Of a stretch of 22,206 nt of DNA, positions 1 through 6,272 are shown in pieces. The notes under the pieces are model-generated. The model was not told the DNA's origin. It did not search any database and was given only the letters and a program-made list of their open reading frames with translations. A program made the position numbers and the translations under genes. This DNA is from Clostridia bacterium (GTDB taxonomy: Bacteria > Bacillota > Clostridia > Oscillospirales > CAG-272), in contig JAFWWR010000234.1 in NCBI GenBank assembly GCA_017518025.1, positions 1 through 22,206 on the forward strand, read 5' to 3'. Within the stretch, counting starts at the first letter, position 1, and every line of letters begins with the position of its first letter.

Positions 1-97
1 GACTCCGAAGGACGGGGAACGGCAGGCGGTAGGCGAAATGGAGACGAAGCTGATCCAGACTGCCGCGGGGTTCCTCGGAAAACAACTGGAAAACTGA
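1..97 (+). CDS. spoVT: Stage V sporulation protein T, C-terminal end (partial)
   Basis: Only the last 31 codons are present; the reading frame begins at base 2 and stops at TGA 95-97. The visible end includes GEMETKLIQTAAGFLGKQLE, which closely matches the end of Bacillus SpoVT as I recall it (GEVEHKAVETAAGFLARQME). SpoVT is an AbrB-type regulator with an N-terminal swapped-hairpin DNA-binding domain and a C-terminal GAF-like domain; it tunes sigma-G dependent genes in the forespore. What is seen here is the last helix of the GAF-like part. The DNA-binding domain lies outside the window and cannot be checked. The gene implies that the organism can form endospores. A terminator follows about 60 bases downstream. 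Confidence 0.8.
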   Translation, partial: TPKDGERQAVGEMETKLIQTAAGFLGKQLEN

Positions 98-157
98 AGG
101 GCCGCCGCCTTCAGCGCAGACCGAAAACGCACTGAATTGTGATCGGTCAGACAAACA

Positions 158-209
158 AAGATCCGCAGATTCCACCTTTTTAAGGTGAAAATCCTGCGGA
201 TTTTTTCTT
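158..209 (+). terminator. Intrinsic terminator after spoVT
   Basis: Arms ATCCGCAG (161-168) and CTGCGGAT (194-201) enclose a second paired segment (CCACCTT with AAGGTG), and a T-rich run follows at 201-210. It ends the spoVT transcript. The reverse strand also reads the hairpin followed by a T-rich stretch, so it may serve the convergent GNAT gene as well. Confidence 0.85.
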
Positions 210-268
210 TTCGATCCAATGTGCTTTTTCTATCGCCGTTTTTGCCCCTCGACGTACGGAGGTACGCC

Positions 269-805
269 TCACGGGGTAAAGAACGACGATTCTGCATCTG
301 AATCCGACGCCCCGGCTTTATCGATCCACTGATACGCGATCCTCGGGGTCCCGTCCTCGGCGAACACCGTTCCGCACCGGACGAATCCCTCCTCCCCGAT
401 CTTTTGCTGCATGATCCGGTTGTCCCGGTGTGTGTCCACCCGCACGTCGGGAGAGAGGGACTTCGCCAGATCCGAGAAGGCGCGGAACACGCCCCGGAGC
501 GCCCCGTCGGAGGCGACCCGGTGGATGGCGACGTATTCTCCCTCCCGGAGCCATTTTCCGTCTTTTATATCCCGGTAGGACGGGTCCTCCCCGGCGCAGA
601 TCGCCGCCGCGGCGCGGATCACGCCGTCCGCGACCAGCACCCTGCAGAAGCCGCGTTCGATATCCCGTGCGACGTGAGCGACAGACGGGTAGACGTGCCG
701 CCACTGATCGGGATTTCCGTTTTTTATCATATATTCCTGCGCCGACCGGTAGATCTCCATGATCCGCGGCAGATCCTCCGGCAAAGCAAGTCGTATCTCG
801 GCCAT
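269..805 (-). CDS. GNAT family N-acetyltransferase
   Basis: A 178-residue protein with a GNAT layout: an N-terminal 'IRLALPEDLPRIMEIYRSA' beta-alpha start, the segment 'NGNPDQW' followed by YPS, a central strand with the EYVAIHRVAS acetyl-CoA region, and a C-terminal 'RIAYQW' strand. The NGNPDQW signature is typical of a Bacillota subgroup of small soluble GNAT enzymes of unknown substrate, so no acceptor can be named. ATG at 805 is well supported: GGGAGG lies about seven bases upstream on the minus strand. A tail of about 17 polar residues follows the last strand. The gene stands alone and converges on spoVT. A weak hairpin without a T-run overlaps its stop codon (about 246-276), so termination may rely on the element at 158-209. 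Confidence 0.8.
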   Translation of the reverse strand: MAEIRLALPEDLPRIMEIYRSAQEYMIKNGNPDQWRHVYPSVAHVARDIERGFCRVLVADGVIRAAAAICAGEDPSYRDIKDGKWLREGEYVAIHRVASDGALRGVFRAFSDLAKSLSPDVRVDTHRDNRIMQQKIGEEGFVRCGTVFAEDGTPRIAYQWIDKAGASDSDAESSFFTP

Positions 806-834
806 TTTGCGCCTCCCTTACGGTCTTCGCGGAT

Positions 835-843
835 ATTTTACCA
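835..843 (-). promoter_or_regulatory. Possible extended -10 promoter for the GNAT gene
   Basis: On the minus strand this reads TGGTAAAAT, an extended -10 element (TGnTAAAAT), about 30 bases before the GNAT start. No good -35 hexamer is present 17 bases upstream, so the call rests on the extended -10 alone. Confidence 0.4.
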
Positions 844-880
844 CAAAATCGACCCCCGCACAGTGATTTTCGGAAAAATG

Positions 881-909
881 TTTACTTTTTCCCAGTTTTG
901 TGTTAGAAT
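881..909 (+). promoter_or_regulatory. Sigma-A type promoter for the preQ1 riboswitch and queT
   Basis: TTTACT (881-886), a spacer of exactly 17 bases, then TAGAAT (904-909). Transcription should start near 916, about 20 bases before the aptamer, as expected for a riboswitch leader. Confidence 0.75.
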
Positions 910-935
910 AAACCCCGGCGCGTGTGCGTCAAACC

Positions 936-977
936 GGTGAGTTCGAAACCATCCTCACCTAAAACAAAACTAAGGGG
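936..977 (+). promoter_or_regulatory. preQ1-I riboswitch (translational type)
   Basis: Stem GGTGAG (936-941) pairs with CTCACC (954-959) around a 12-base loop TTCGAAACCATC. An A-rich tail ending ACAAAACTAAGG (964-975) follows. This is the compact H-type pseudoknot layout of the preQ1-I class, whose tail AAGG pairs back with the CC of the loop (949-950). The same AAGGGG (972-977) is the ribosome binding site of queT, so ligand binding should hide it and shut off translation. No terminator hairpin lies between aptamer and gene, which supports translational control. The downstream gene encodes a predicted queuosine-precursor transporter, the expected target. Confidence 0.85.
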
Positions 978-985
978 AAATGAAA

Positions 986-1528
986 ATGAAAAAAGAAATC
1001 CGCTTTATCACCACCGCGGCGATGATCGCCGCGCTGTACGCGGCGCTGACGATGGCGCTCTGGGAGATCTCTTCCGCGGGGATCCAGTTCCGCCTTTCCG
1101 AGGCGCTTTGTGTTTTGCCCGCCTTCACTCCGGCGGCGATCCCGGGCCTCGCCATCGGGTGCGCCGTCGCCAACATCATCGGGGGAACGTGGGTGGACGT
1201 GGTGTTCGGTTCTCTCGCCACGCTGCTGGCAGCGTTCTGCACGTATTTCATCGGACGCGCGTTCCGGGCGGGGAAGGCCGACCGCCTCTCCGCGGGATCG
1301 CTGATCCTCTCGCCTCTGCCGCCGGTGCTTTTCAACGCCGCCGTCATTCCCTTCGTGCTCTACTACGGCTACGGCGTTACGTCGGTGTTCGGTATCACGA
1401 ACCGCGCGGGCGTCCTGGGGCTCCACGCGCTGACCGTGGGCGCCGGAGAGGCCGCCGTGTGTTATATTCTCGGCATACCGCTGATGATCGCCGTGAACAG
1501 GATAAGAAAGAACGTCGACCTCTTCTGA
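986..1528 (+). CDS. queT: QueT family queuosine-precursor transporter
   Basis: A small, very hydrophobic membrane protein (180 residues from ATG 986; 182 from ATG 980) with about five or six membrane segments. Conserved QueT stretches are visible: 'ITTAAMIAALYAALT' at the N-terminus, 'GIQFRLSEALCVLPAF', 'AIPGLAIGCAVANIIGG', 'DVVFGSLATLLAA', 'LPPVLFNA' and a C-terminal 'GAGEAAVCYILGIPL'. The family is thought to be the substrate-binding membrane subunit of an ECF-type importer for preQ1 or a related deazapurine; the shared ECF ATPase and T subunits are not in this window. ATG 986 is preferred because AAGGGG ends eight bases before it and only two before ATG 980. The gene is monocistronic under a preQ1-I riboswitch. 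No queuosine biosynthesis genes lie nearby, which is consistent with salvage. Confidence 0.88.
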   Translation: MKKEIRFITTAAMIAALYAALTMALWEISSAGIQFRLSEALCVLPAFTPAAIPGLAIGCAVANIIGGTWVDVVFGSLATLLAAFCTYFIGRAFRAGKADRLSAGSLILSPLPPVLFNAAVIPFVLYYGYGVTSVFGITNRAGVLGLHALTVGAGEAAVCYILGIPLMIAVNRIRKNVDLF

Positions 1529-1559
1529 GAGGGGAATACGAAAAGCCGTGAGTGAGAGC

Positions 1560-1619
1560 TTGAAGTGATAAAATGATGGCAGACACTTTTTTGTGTCTGC
1601 CATCATTTTATCACTTCAA
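1560..1619. repeat. Perfect 27-bp inverted repeat with 6-base T loop; probable two-way terminator
   Basis: The left arm (1560-1586) and right arm (1593-1619) are exact reverse complements over 27 bases, separated by TTTTTT. The arms are clearly AT-richer than the flanking genes. The element sits between the ends of queT (1528) and the convergent serine hydrolase (1657), so a terminator role in both directions is the simplest reading. No T-run follows the stem on either strand, which is unusual for an intrinsic terminator, and no target-site duplication is evident. Confidence 0.8.
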
Positions 1620-1656
1620 CGAACGTCGTTCGTCACAGCCCCTTTTTATCGCGCTT

Positions 1657-2799
1657 TCAGATAATCGAATAAAGCGCGTCCCGCAGCTCTTCCAGGTGAT
1701 TGTCGTCATTCAGCAGGTGCTGTGCGTAGAACATGGAGATCTTCTTCTCCGGGTCCGCCAGCAGCACCGACCCCGCGGCGCCGTCCCAGCCGAACTCGCC
1801 CACGGCGCCGACTCCGCCGGACTCGTTGACGTCCAGCATGACCCGCACGCCGAGCCCGTATCCGTAGCCCTTCAGGTGATGGAACTCCCTGAACCGCTTG
1901 CAGTATCTCTGTTCCGTCGTGAGCCGGTTGGTCGCCATCAGCCGGACGGTCTCCTCTTTCAGTATCCTTTTGCCGGACGCACCGACTCCGCCGCAGGCGA
2001 GGGCGTCGGCGAGAAGAGCGCAGTCCTCCGCGGTGGAGACGAGCCCCGCGCCGCCGCTGTCGTGATCGGGCCCAAGGGCGAAGAAGTTGGAATTGTCCGT
2101 GCGCGATATCCTCTTGCTCTCCCAGTCGCGGCTGTACTGGACCGCCATTTGGCAGTTGCCTTTTTTATCCGGTTTGCGGAAGGTGGAGTTTTTCATCCCA
2201 AGGGGATCGAAGATCAGCTCCTTCACCAGATCGGCGAATCTGACGCCGGAAGCCACCTCCGCCACAGCCGCCAGTATATCGTGGGAAAGCCCGTACATCC
2301 AGGACGTTCCGGGCTCGAACTCCAGAGGCGTTTTCGCGATGGCGCGGGCGAGGCCCACGGTGGGGCATCTGCCGTTAGACGCTTGCCTGAATTCCTTTAT
2401 CGCCGGGGTGTCTATATTGTACGAGAAGCCGGACGTCATGGTGAACAGATGGACGATCTTCAGCTCGTTTTCGACGGGCGCCGGCGTCTCCGTCCCGTTT
2501 TCTCCCCGGACGACCTTTTTCAGATCGCCGTATTCCTCTATGTATTTCGACACGGGGTCGTCGAGGGAGATCACGCCGTCCTCGACGAGCTTTACCGCCG
2601 CGGTACAGGTTGCGACCTTCGACACGGACCACATGAGATATTTCTCATCCCCCGTGATGGGTCTTTTCGTCTCCATGTCCGCGAATCCGGCGCGATGGCG
2701 GTGGATGATCCCGTGATCCCTCATCACGACGCAGTCGATGCCGGGGACGCCCTCCGACACCATAAGATCAAGATGTTCGTCAAATTTTGTAAAATCCAT
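1657..2799 (-). CDS. Serine hydrolase, class C beta-lactamase / PBP-like fold
   Basis: A protein of 380 residues. The nucleophile motif SxxK is SVSK at residues 58-61, after 'DEKYLMW'. The second motif region is 'SWMYGLSHDILAAVAEVASG', with Tyr-Gly-Leu where many relatives have Tyr-Ser/Ala-Asn. The third motif region is 'EFGWDGAAGSVLLADPEKK'. There is no signal peptide or membrane segment, so it appears cytoplasmic. Family members are mostly esterases, amidases or peptidases; true beta-lactamase activity is unlikely. The open frame extends upstream to 2880, but ATG 2799 is chosen because AAGGAG lies four bases before it and the extension reads through the terminator of the neighbouring gene. 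It is the second of two minus-strand genes, separated from the 3D protein by a terminator. Confidence 0.85.
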   Translation of the reverse strand: MDFTKFDEHLDLMVSEGVPGIDCVVMRDHGIIHRHRAGFADMETKRPITGDEKYLMWSVSKVATCTAAVKLVEDGVISLDDPVSKYIEEYGDLKKVVRGENGTETPAPVENELKIVHLFTMTSGFSYNIDTPAIKEFRQASNGRCPTVGLARAIAKTPLEFEPGTSWMYGLSHDILAAVAEVASGVRFADLVKELIFDPLGMKNSTFRKPDKKGNCQMAVQYSRDWESKRISRTDNSNFFALGPDHDSGGAGLVSTAEDCALLADALACGGVGASGKRILKEETVRLMATNRLTTEQRYCKRFREFHHLKGYGYGLGVRVMLDVNESGGVGAVGEFGWDGAAGSVLLADPEKKISMFYAQHLLNDDNHLEELRDALYSII

Positions 2800-2833
2800 T
2801 TTTCTCCTTCCGCCCGGGCGGGGCGTTTTCATC

Positions 2834-2870
2834 AAAAGGACTGCCGCGGCTCGCCGCGGCAGTCGTGTTT
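2834..2870 (-). terminator. Intrinsic terminator after the G5/3D gene
   Basis: An 11-bp perfect stem (2839-2849 with 2854-2864) with a 4-base loop. On the minus strand it is followed by CCTTTTG, and an A/T-rich segment flanks the other arm. It lies directly after the stop of the 3D protein gene and before the ribosome site of the serine hydrolase. Confidence 0.85.
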
Positions 2871-2872
2871 TA

Positions 2873-4216
2873 TCAATCAAGAATATAGCAGGTCATCTCC
2901 CACACTCCGGCGGGAGCGAAAACGCTATACAGAGGACTGTTCTCGTTCATCCAGATGTCCACGGTGTTCCCGTATACGCCTGTATCCGCCGCTACTCTCA
3001 CGCCCACGTCCATGGCTTCGTTTTTCAGATAGACGCTTGTTCCGAGGGGGATCACGGACGGGTCGACGGCGATGACTCCGTCTCCCACGGGGAGGCCGGA
3101 CGCCGTGTTGCCGGGCAGGTTATAGTAAGTCGCCCTGACGGTGATGACGCGGGAATAACTGTACGCCGTGCCGTCGGCGCCGTAGATCACGCCGCCCTGA
3201 TCTTCGCCGCCTTCGTCCTGAGAAACGGCGGTGCCGATGGTGACGACCTGATCCGTGGGACTCGAGATCACCTTCTCGGAATCCCGGGAGCGGTATGTTT
3301 CCACTCCGTTGACGTACTCGACGGTGTAAGTGACCTCGACGACGCCGTTCACACCCTCGGTGGTGACCTGGGTCGTTCCTGCGGGATAGTCCTCGGAGTC
3401 GAGGTACACGGTACCAAAGGGAGTGTACTCCGTCACCGTCTCGGTGGAGTAGTAGATCGTGCCTATTTCGATGACGGTATCGGTCCAGATGTAGTCGTCG
3501 GGTCCTACGTTGCTGAGGAAGTGGTTTTCGTCCAGAGTATAACCGATCTCTTCGAGAAGCTCACGCACCGTCTCGCCGGTGGTCTTCGTCCACACGGGTT
3601 CCCGATCGGCAAAGCGCACTTCCACGTTGAAGTATACCGGTTCCGGCTCGTCCGCCTTTTCGGTTTCCTTGTCCGGCTCCGTCGGCGCCGCGGCGCCTTC
3701 TTTCTCCGGCTCTTTGTCCGTCTTGTCATCCGTCGTGTCTTTGGTGGATTTCTCCGCCTCGTCCTCCGTCTCGCCTTCAAGGGCGAGGGAGAACACGACG
3801 GACTCTTTTTCATCCGCCTGATCCAGTGTCTTTGCGTTTCCGGAGGGAGCGCCCGCGTCCCGACGGGACGAGGCGAGCTCTGACGTGGCGTAGACTCCCG
3901 CTACCAGCAGTACGGAGCCCAGTATCACGCACAGGGCGAGGATTATTCTGCCGCGCCATGCGTGAAGGGTGTCCGCGACCATTTTCCGCCGCATCTGCTT
4001 CTTTCCGGCCGAGGTGCCGAGGACCGTTCTGCGCGGTCCCGCGGGATTTTGTCCCGCCCCCTCCCGCGACGTCGTCACGGGACTGAATACTACCGTTTGG
4101 TCCGCGTCGGCGGACGGATTCGCTCTTTTGTTTTCTCCGGCTCCGATGCCGGACGTATCGGTGGTAGCGGTGCGGTCTTTCGCTGACATTTCAGAATCAT
4201 CTGATCGTCGATACAA
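2873..4216 (-). CDS. Membrane-anchored G5 and 3D domain protein, probable peptidoglycan hydrolase
   Basis: 447 residues from TTG 4216. Order: a polar cytoplasmic tail (1-88), one membrane segment (about 91-111, 'IILALCVILGSVLLVAGVYA'), an acidic Asp/Glu/Lys/Thr/Pro-rich spacer (about 130-192), a DUF348-like domain (193-252), a G5 domain (about 255-330) and a C-terminal 3D domain (about 357-425). The three aspartates that name the 3D domain are visible: Asp385 in AVDPSVIPLG, Asp411 in AADTG and Asp420 in TVDIWM. This architecture resembles YabE/resuscitation-promoting-factor-like wall enzymes, which remodel peptidoglycan outside the membrane by lytic transglycosylase-like chemistry; catalysis here is inferred. 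The long cytoplasmic tail is unusual for secreted relatives. The start is uncertain: TTG 4216 has a weak AAGGCGAG about 11 bases upstream, while the in-frame ATG 4189 has no ribosome site. Confidence 0.85.
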   Translation of the reverse strand: MYRRSDDSEMSAKDRTATTDTSGIGAGENKRANPSADADQTVVFSPVTTSREGAGQNPAGPRRTVLGTSAGKKQMRRKMVADTLHAWRGRIILALCVILGSVLLVAGVYATSELASSRRDAGAPSGNAKTLDQADEKESVVFSLALEGETEDEAEKSTKDTTDDKTDKEPEKEGAAAPTEPDKETEKADEPEPVYFNVEVRFADREPVWTKTTGETVRELLEEIGYTLDENHFLSNVGPDDYIWTDTVIEIGTIYYSTETVTEYTPFGTVYLDSEDYPAGTTQVTTEGVNGVVEVTYTVEYVNGVETYRSRDSEKVISSPTDQVVTIGTAVSQDEGGEDQGGVIYGADGTAYSYSRVITVRATYYNLPGNTASGLPVGDGVIAVDPSVIPLGTSVYLKNEAMDVGVRVAADTGVYGNTVDIWMNENSPLYSVFAPAGVWEMTCYILD

Positions 4217-4290
4217 GATAACACCAACTCGCCTTTCGGCGATTCCTTTCCGACGGTTTTCCGAAAAAAACCTGTCAAGTTGTTCCGCGC

Positions 4291-4319
4291 TATATACAAA
4301 TCAAAGAAAATATAGTATA
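4291..4319 (-). promoter_or_regulatory. Possible promoter for the G5/3D gene
   Basis: On the minus strand TATACT (4314-4319) and TATATA (4291-4296) are 17 bases apart. The -35 match is poor. A perfect TTGACA on the same strand at 4273-4278 has no -10 partner at the right distance. The call rests mainly on the AT-rich block standing out in GC-rich DNA. Confidence 0.35.
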
Positions 4320-4321
4320 AT
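4293..4321 (+). promoter_or_regulatory. Probable promoter for the HAD phosphatase gene
   Basis: TATACA (4293-4298), 17 bases, then a perfect TATAAT (4316-4321). It would give a leader of about 225 bases before the HAD start codon. It overlaps the possible minus-strand promoter almost exactly. Confidence 0.5.
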
Positions 4322-4551
4322 AAGAACGTCGCGAACGACGGCGTTCCCGGGGGAACGCGCGGTACATGGCGCGGACCTTTTTGCGGCGCTCCCGGGCGGG
4401 GAACGTCACAGGTCGTTTAGGGCAATAACCTTATAAAGAATACCACATCCCGGACAAAAAGTCAAGCATTTTTTGCCGGAGGGCCTCCCGCGAACCCTTT
4501 TTCGGGGGAAAAAACGGAGGTCCGCACTCCACGAAAGGATATGAAAGACCG
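4322..4551 (+). other. Long non-coding leader of the HAD gene, no recognised RNA
   Basis: This stretch completes a 335-base gap between the 3D gene and the HAD gene. Several small GC hairpins are visible: GCGTTCC with GGAACGC (about 4341-4358) and GGAG-ggc-CTCC near 4480. There is an AT-rich patch at 4428-4445 and a T-run near 4470. I recognise no riboswitch, T-box or tRNA, and no convincing terminator. The four-codon frame ATG 4541-TGA (MKDR) overlaps the HAD start, but its ribosome site is too close to be credible. Confidence 0.4.
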
Positions 4552-5364
4552 ATGAAAAAGACAGTATCTCTCGCCGAACTTCACAGCAAATCGGCGTTCA
4601 TAATCGATATGGACGGAGTCATCTATCACGGCAACAGACTCCTCCCCAGCGTGACGGAATTCGTCAACTGGCTGACGGACAACGAAAAGAAGTTCCTGTT
4701 CCTCACCAACAGCAGCGAGCGCTCTCCCCGGGAGCTCTCTCTCAAACTCGAGAGGATGGGGCTCGACGTCTCGGAGGACCATTTCTACACCAGCGCGCTT
4801 GCCACCGCGTCGTTTCTGAAGAGCCAGTGCCCGGGAGGAAGCGTCTACGTTATCGGCGAACCGGGCCTCGTGAACGCGCTCTACGACGCGGGTCTCTCCA
4901 TGAACGACTACAACCCCGATTACGTGGTCTTCGGGGAGACGCGGTCCATCTCCTACGAGAAGATCGAGCACGCCGTCTTTCTCGTGCAGAACGGCGCGAA
5001 CCTCATCGGCACCAACCCGGACCTGACCGGCCCCACGGATGCCGGGATCGTGCCCGCCTGCCGTGCGCTGATCTCACCCATCGTCCTCGCCACGGGATGC
5101 GAGCCCTACTACATAGGCAAGCCGAATCCGCTTATGATGCGCCACGCCCTGAAGCAGCTCGACGTGTCGCGCCGGGACTCCGTAATCATCGGCGACAGGA
5201 TGGACACGGACATCGTCGCGGGCATCGAGAGCGAGCTGGACACGGTTTTGGTGCTCTCCGGCGTCACCGACCTCGAAACGCTGAACAAGTTCTCATACAG
5301 ACCGAAATACATCATGAACGGCGTCGGGGACATCATTCTCGACGAGATCCCGCTGCTCGGCTGA
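4552..5364 (+). CDS. HAD-IIA family phosphatase (NagD/AraL-like)
   Basis: 270 residues, the usual size for HAD subfamily IIA. All four HAD motifs are present: DMDGV at 19-23 (nucleophile Asp19, acid/base Asp21), TNSS at 52-55, Lys190 in GKPNP and the metal-binding GDRMDTD at 214-220. The C2-type cap lies between motifs II and III. Relatives are cytosolic, magnesium-dependent phosphatases that remove phosphate from sugar phosphates, nucleotides (UMP for NagD) or 4-nitrophenyl phosphate; the substrate cannot be told from sequence. AAAGGA lies 12 bases before ATG 4552, a rather long spacing. The gene is preceded by a long leader. Its last 32 bases overlap the end of the convergent TSUP gene, with no terminator between them. 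Confidence 0.88.
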   Translation: MKKTVSLAELHSKSAFIIDMDGVIYHGNRLLPSVTEFVNWLTDNEKKFLFLTNSSERSPRELSLKLERMGLDVSEDHFYTSALATASFLKSQCPGGSVYVIGEPGLVNALYDAGLSMNDYNPDYVVFGETRSISYEKIEHAVFLVQNGANLIGTNPDLTGPTDAGIVPACRALISPIVLATGCEPYYIGKPNPLMMRHALKQLDVSRRDSVIIGDRMDTDIVAGIESELDTVLVLSGVTDLETLNKFSYRPKYIMNGVGDIILDEIPLLG

Positions 5365-5728
5365 CGGCGTCTTTTATCACCCCGAAGAGGACGAACCCGC
5401 CGCCGAGGATCAGCATGACGCCGAAGATCTTCGATATGACCTGCGCTGAGAGCGCGGATCTGAGGCGCGACCCGACGAAGGTGCCGGGGATCCCGCCGGC
5501 AACGAAGACCGCCAGAAGAGCCGGATCGATATCACGCGAGCGGATGTGGACCGGCAGGGCGGCGCAGGACGCCGCCACGAAGGACGCGAGGTTTTTGAAC
5601 TGGGATCCGATCTGATCCCCTCCCCGGAGGACGGTCAGGTAGACCACCAGCAGGCCGCCTCCTCCGGCTCCCGACCCCGCGAGAACGGAAAACGCCGTCA
5701 CGGCCGCAATATCTGAAAGCAAGTACAC
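5333..5728 (-). CDS. Half-size TauE/SafE (TSUP) family membrane protein, second of pair
   Basis: 131 residues, almost wholly hydrophobic with about four membrane segments, carrying one TSUP repeat: the Gly-rich 'LAGSGAGGGGLLVVYL' near the N-terminus and a central 'AGGIPGTFVGSRLRSAL'. Full-length TSUP transporters have two such repeats in about 250 residues and export organic or sulfur anions, sulfite being the best-known case; the substrate is unknown here. The start is GTG 5728, with GAGG seven bases upstream inside the last codons of the partner gene, so translation is probably coupled. The two genes are in different frames and each has its own ribosome site, so this looks like a real gene pair rather than a frameshifted single gene. 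The 3' end overlaps the HAD gene by 32 bases. Confidence 0.78.
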   Translation of the reverse strand: MYLLSDIAAVTAFSVLAGSGAGGGGLLVVYLTVLRGGDQIGSQFKNLASFVAASCAALPVHIRSRDIDPALLAVFVAGGIPGTFVGSRLRSALSAQVISKIFGVMLILGGGFVLFGVIKDAVSRAAGSRRE

Positions 5729-5732
5729 GGCG

Positions 5733-6125
5733 TCACCTCAGGAGCATGTTTATCCCGCCGGCGACGGAAACCGCGGCGAAAACGGATTTGAGTACTCTCC
5801 CGCGCATCTTCCCGGCGAAGTGCGCCCCTGCGAGGCCGCCGGCGAAGGACGGGAGAACGAGGGTGAAGAACGACACCGCGTCCGCCGCCCCTGCCGCCCG
5901 ATAGGTGAAAAGGGAGACGGCGGAAAGAGGGAAAACCGCCGCCATGGCGGTGGAGAGGTCGTCCTTCGACCTGTCCCCGTCCCCTCCCGAAACGGCGAGG
6001 CAGACGAAGTAGAACACGGTTCCCGCGCCTGTCCCGAGGATCCCGTTTATCACTCCTGCCAGTACCGCTCCCGCCGCGGCGACGGCGAACCTCACGGCGC
6101 CGCCCGGCGCCCGCGCCGATCCCAT
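5733..6125 (-). CDS. Half-size TauE/SafE (TSUP) family membrane protein, first of pair
   Basis: 130 residues from ATG 6125, with about four membrane segments. The TSUP signature appears as 'GVINGILGTGAGTVFYF' near the N-terminus, and a second conserved stretch as 'AGGLAGAHFAGKM'. It probably pairs with the downstream half protein to rebuild an eight-helix transporter. ATG 6125 is chosen over GTG 6149 because GGGGGAGG ends six bases before it; codons 2-7 of the longer form would be that ribosome site. The stop lies four bases before the GTG of the partner. The gene is divergent from ftsK across about 147 bases. No clear minus-strand promoter was found. Confidence 0.78.
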   Translation of the reverse strand: MGSARAPGGAVRFAVAAAGAVLAGVINGILGTGAGTVFYFVCLAVSGGDGDRSKDDLSTAMAAVFPLSAVSLFTYRAAGAADAVSFFTLVLPSFAGGLAGAHFAGKMRGRVLKSVFAAVSVAGGINMLLR

Positions 6126-6149
6126 AAGACACCTCCCCCGATCCCGCAC

Positions 6150-6178
6150 TTGAAAAACGGCGCGGAATTTGGTATAAT
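6150..6178 (+). promoter_or_regulatory. Strong sigma-A type promoter for the ftsK operon
   Basis: TTGAAA (6150-6155), a 17-base spacer and a perfect TATAAT (6173-6178). The leader holds two short inverted repeats, GACCCG/CGGGTC (about 6194-6218) and TCGCCC/GGGCGA (about 6232-6246), neither followed by a T-run. ATG 6273 follows AGAAGGTAAGG. Confidence 0.85.
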
Positions 6179-6272
6179 TATATTTTGAAGTATCGACCCG
6201 CCCCGATTATTGACGGGTCATAAGTCGTTTAATCGCCCCCGGGCGAATAACAAAAGAAGGTAAGGTAACGCG

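Noticed and set aside
1620..1635. Short palindrome GAACGTCGTTC next to the 27-bp repeat, with similar motifs near 4325 and 290
   Set aside because: The copies differ, are short, and are made of bases common in this window; this is not enough to call a dispersed repeat.
1657..2799. Antibiotic-resistance beta-lactamase
   Set aside because: There is no signal peptide, and the second motif is Tyr-Gly-Leu rather than Tyr-x-Asn. The pattern fits the broad serine hydrolase/esterase group, not a secreted AmpC.
1573..3075. 500-codon open frame on the plus strand
   Set aside because: It runs antisense across the serine hydrolase, a terminator and the end of the 3D gene, has no domain and no ribosome site, and includes one arm of the palindrome. 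It is a shadow caused by GC-rich codon use.
4273..4278. Perfect TTGACA on the minus strand as the -35 box of the 3D gene
   Set aside because: The bases 16-18 positions downstream (CGTCGG region) bear no resemblance to a -10 box.
4541..4555. Four-codon frame MKDR overlapping the HAD start as ATGA
   Set aside because: The only Shine-Dalgarno is one base from its ATG, so it cannot serve that codon; it better fits the HAD start at 4552.
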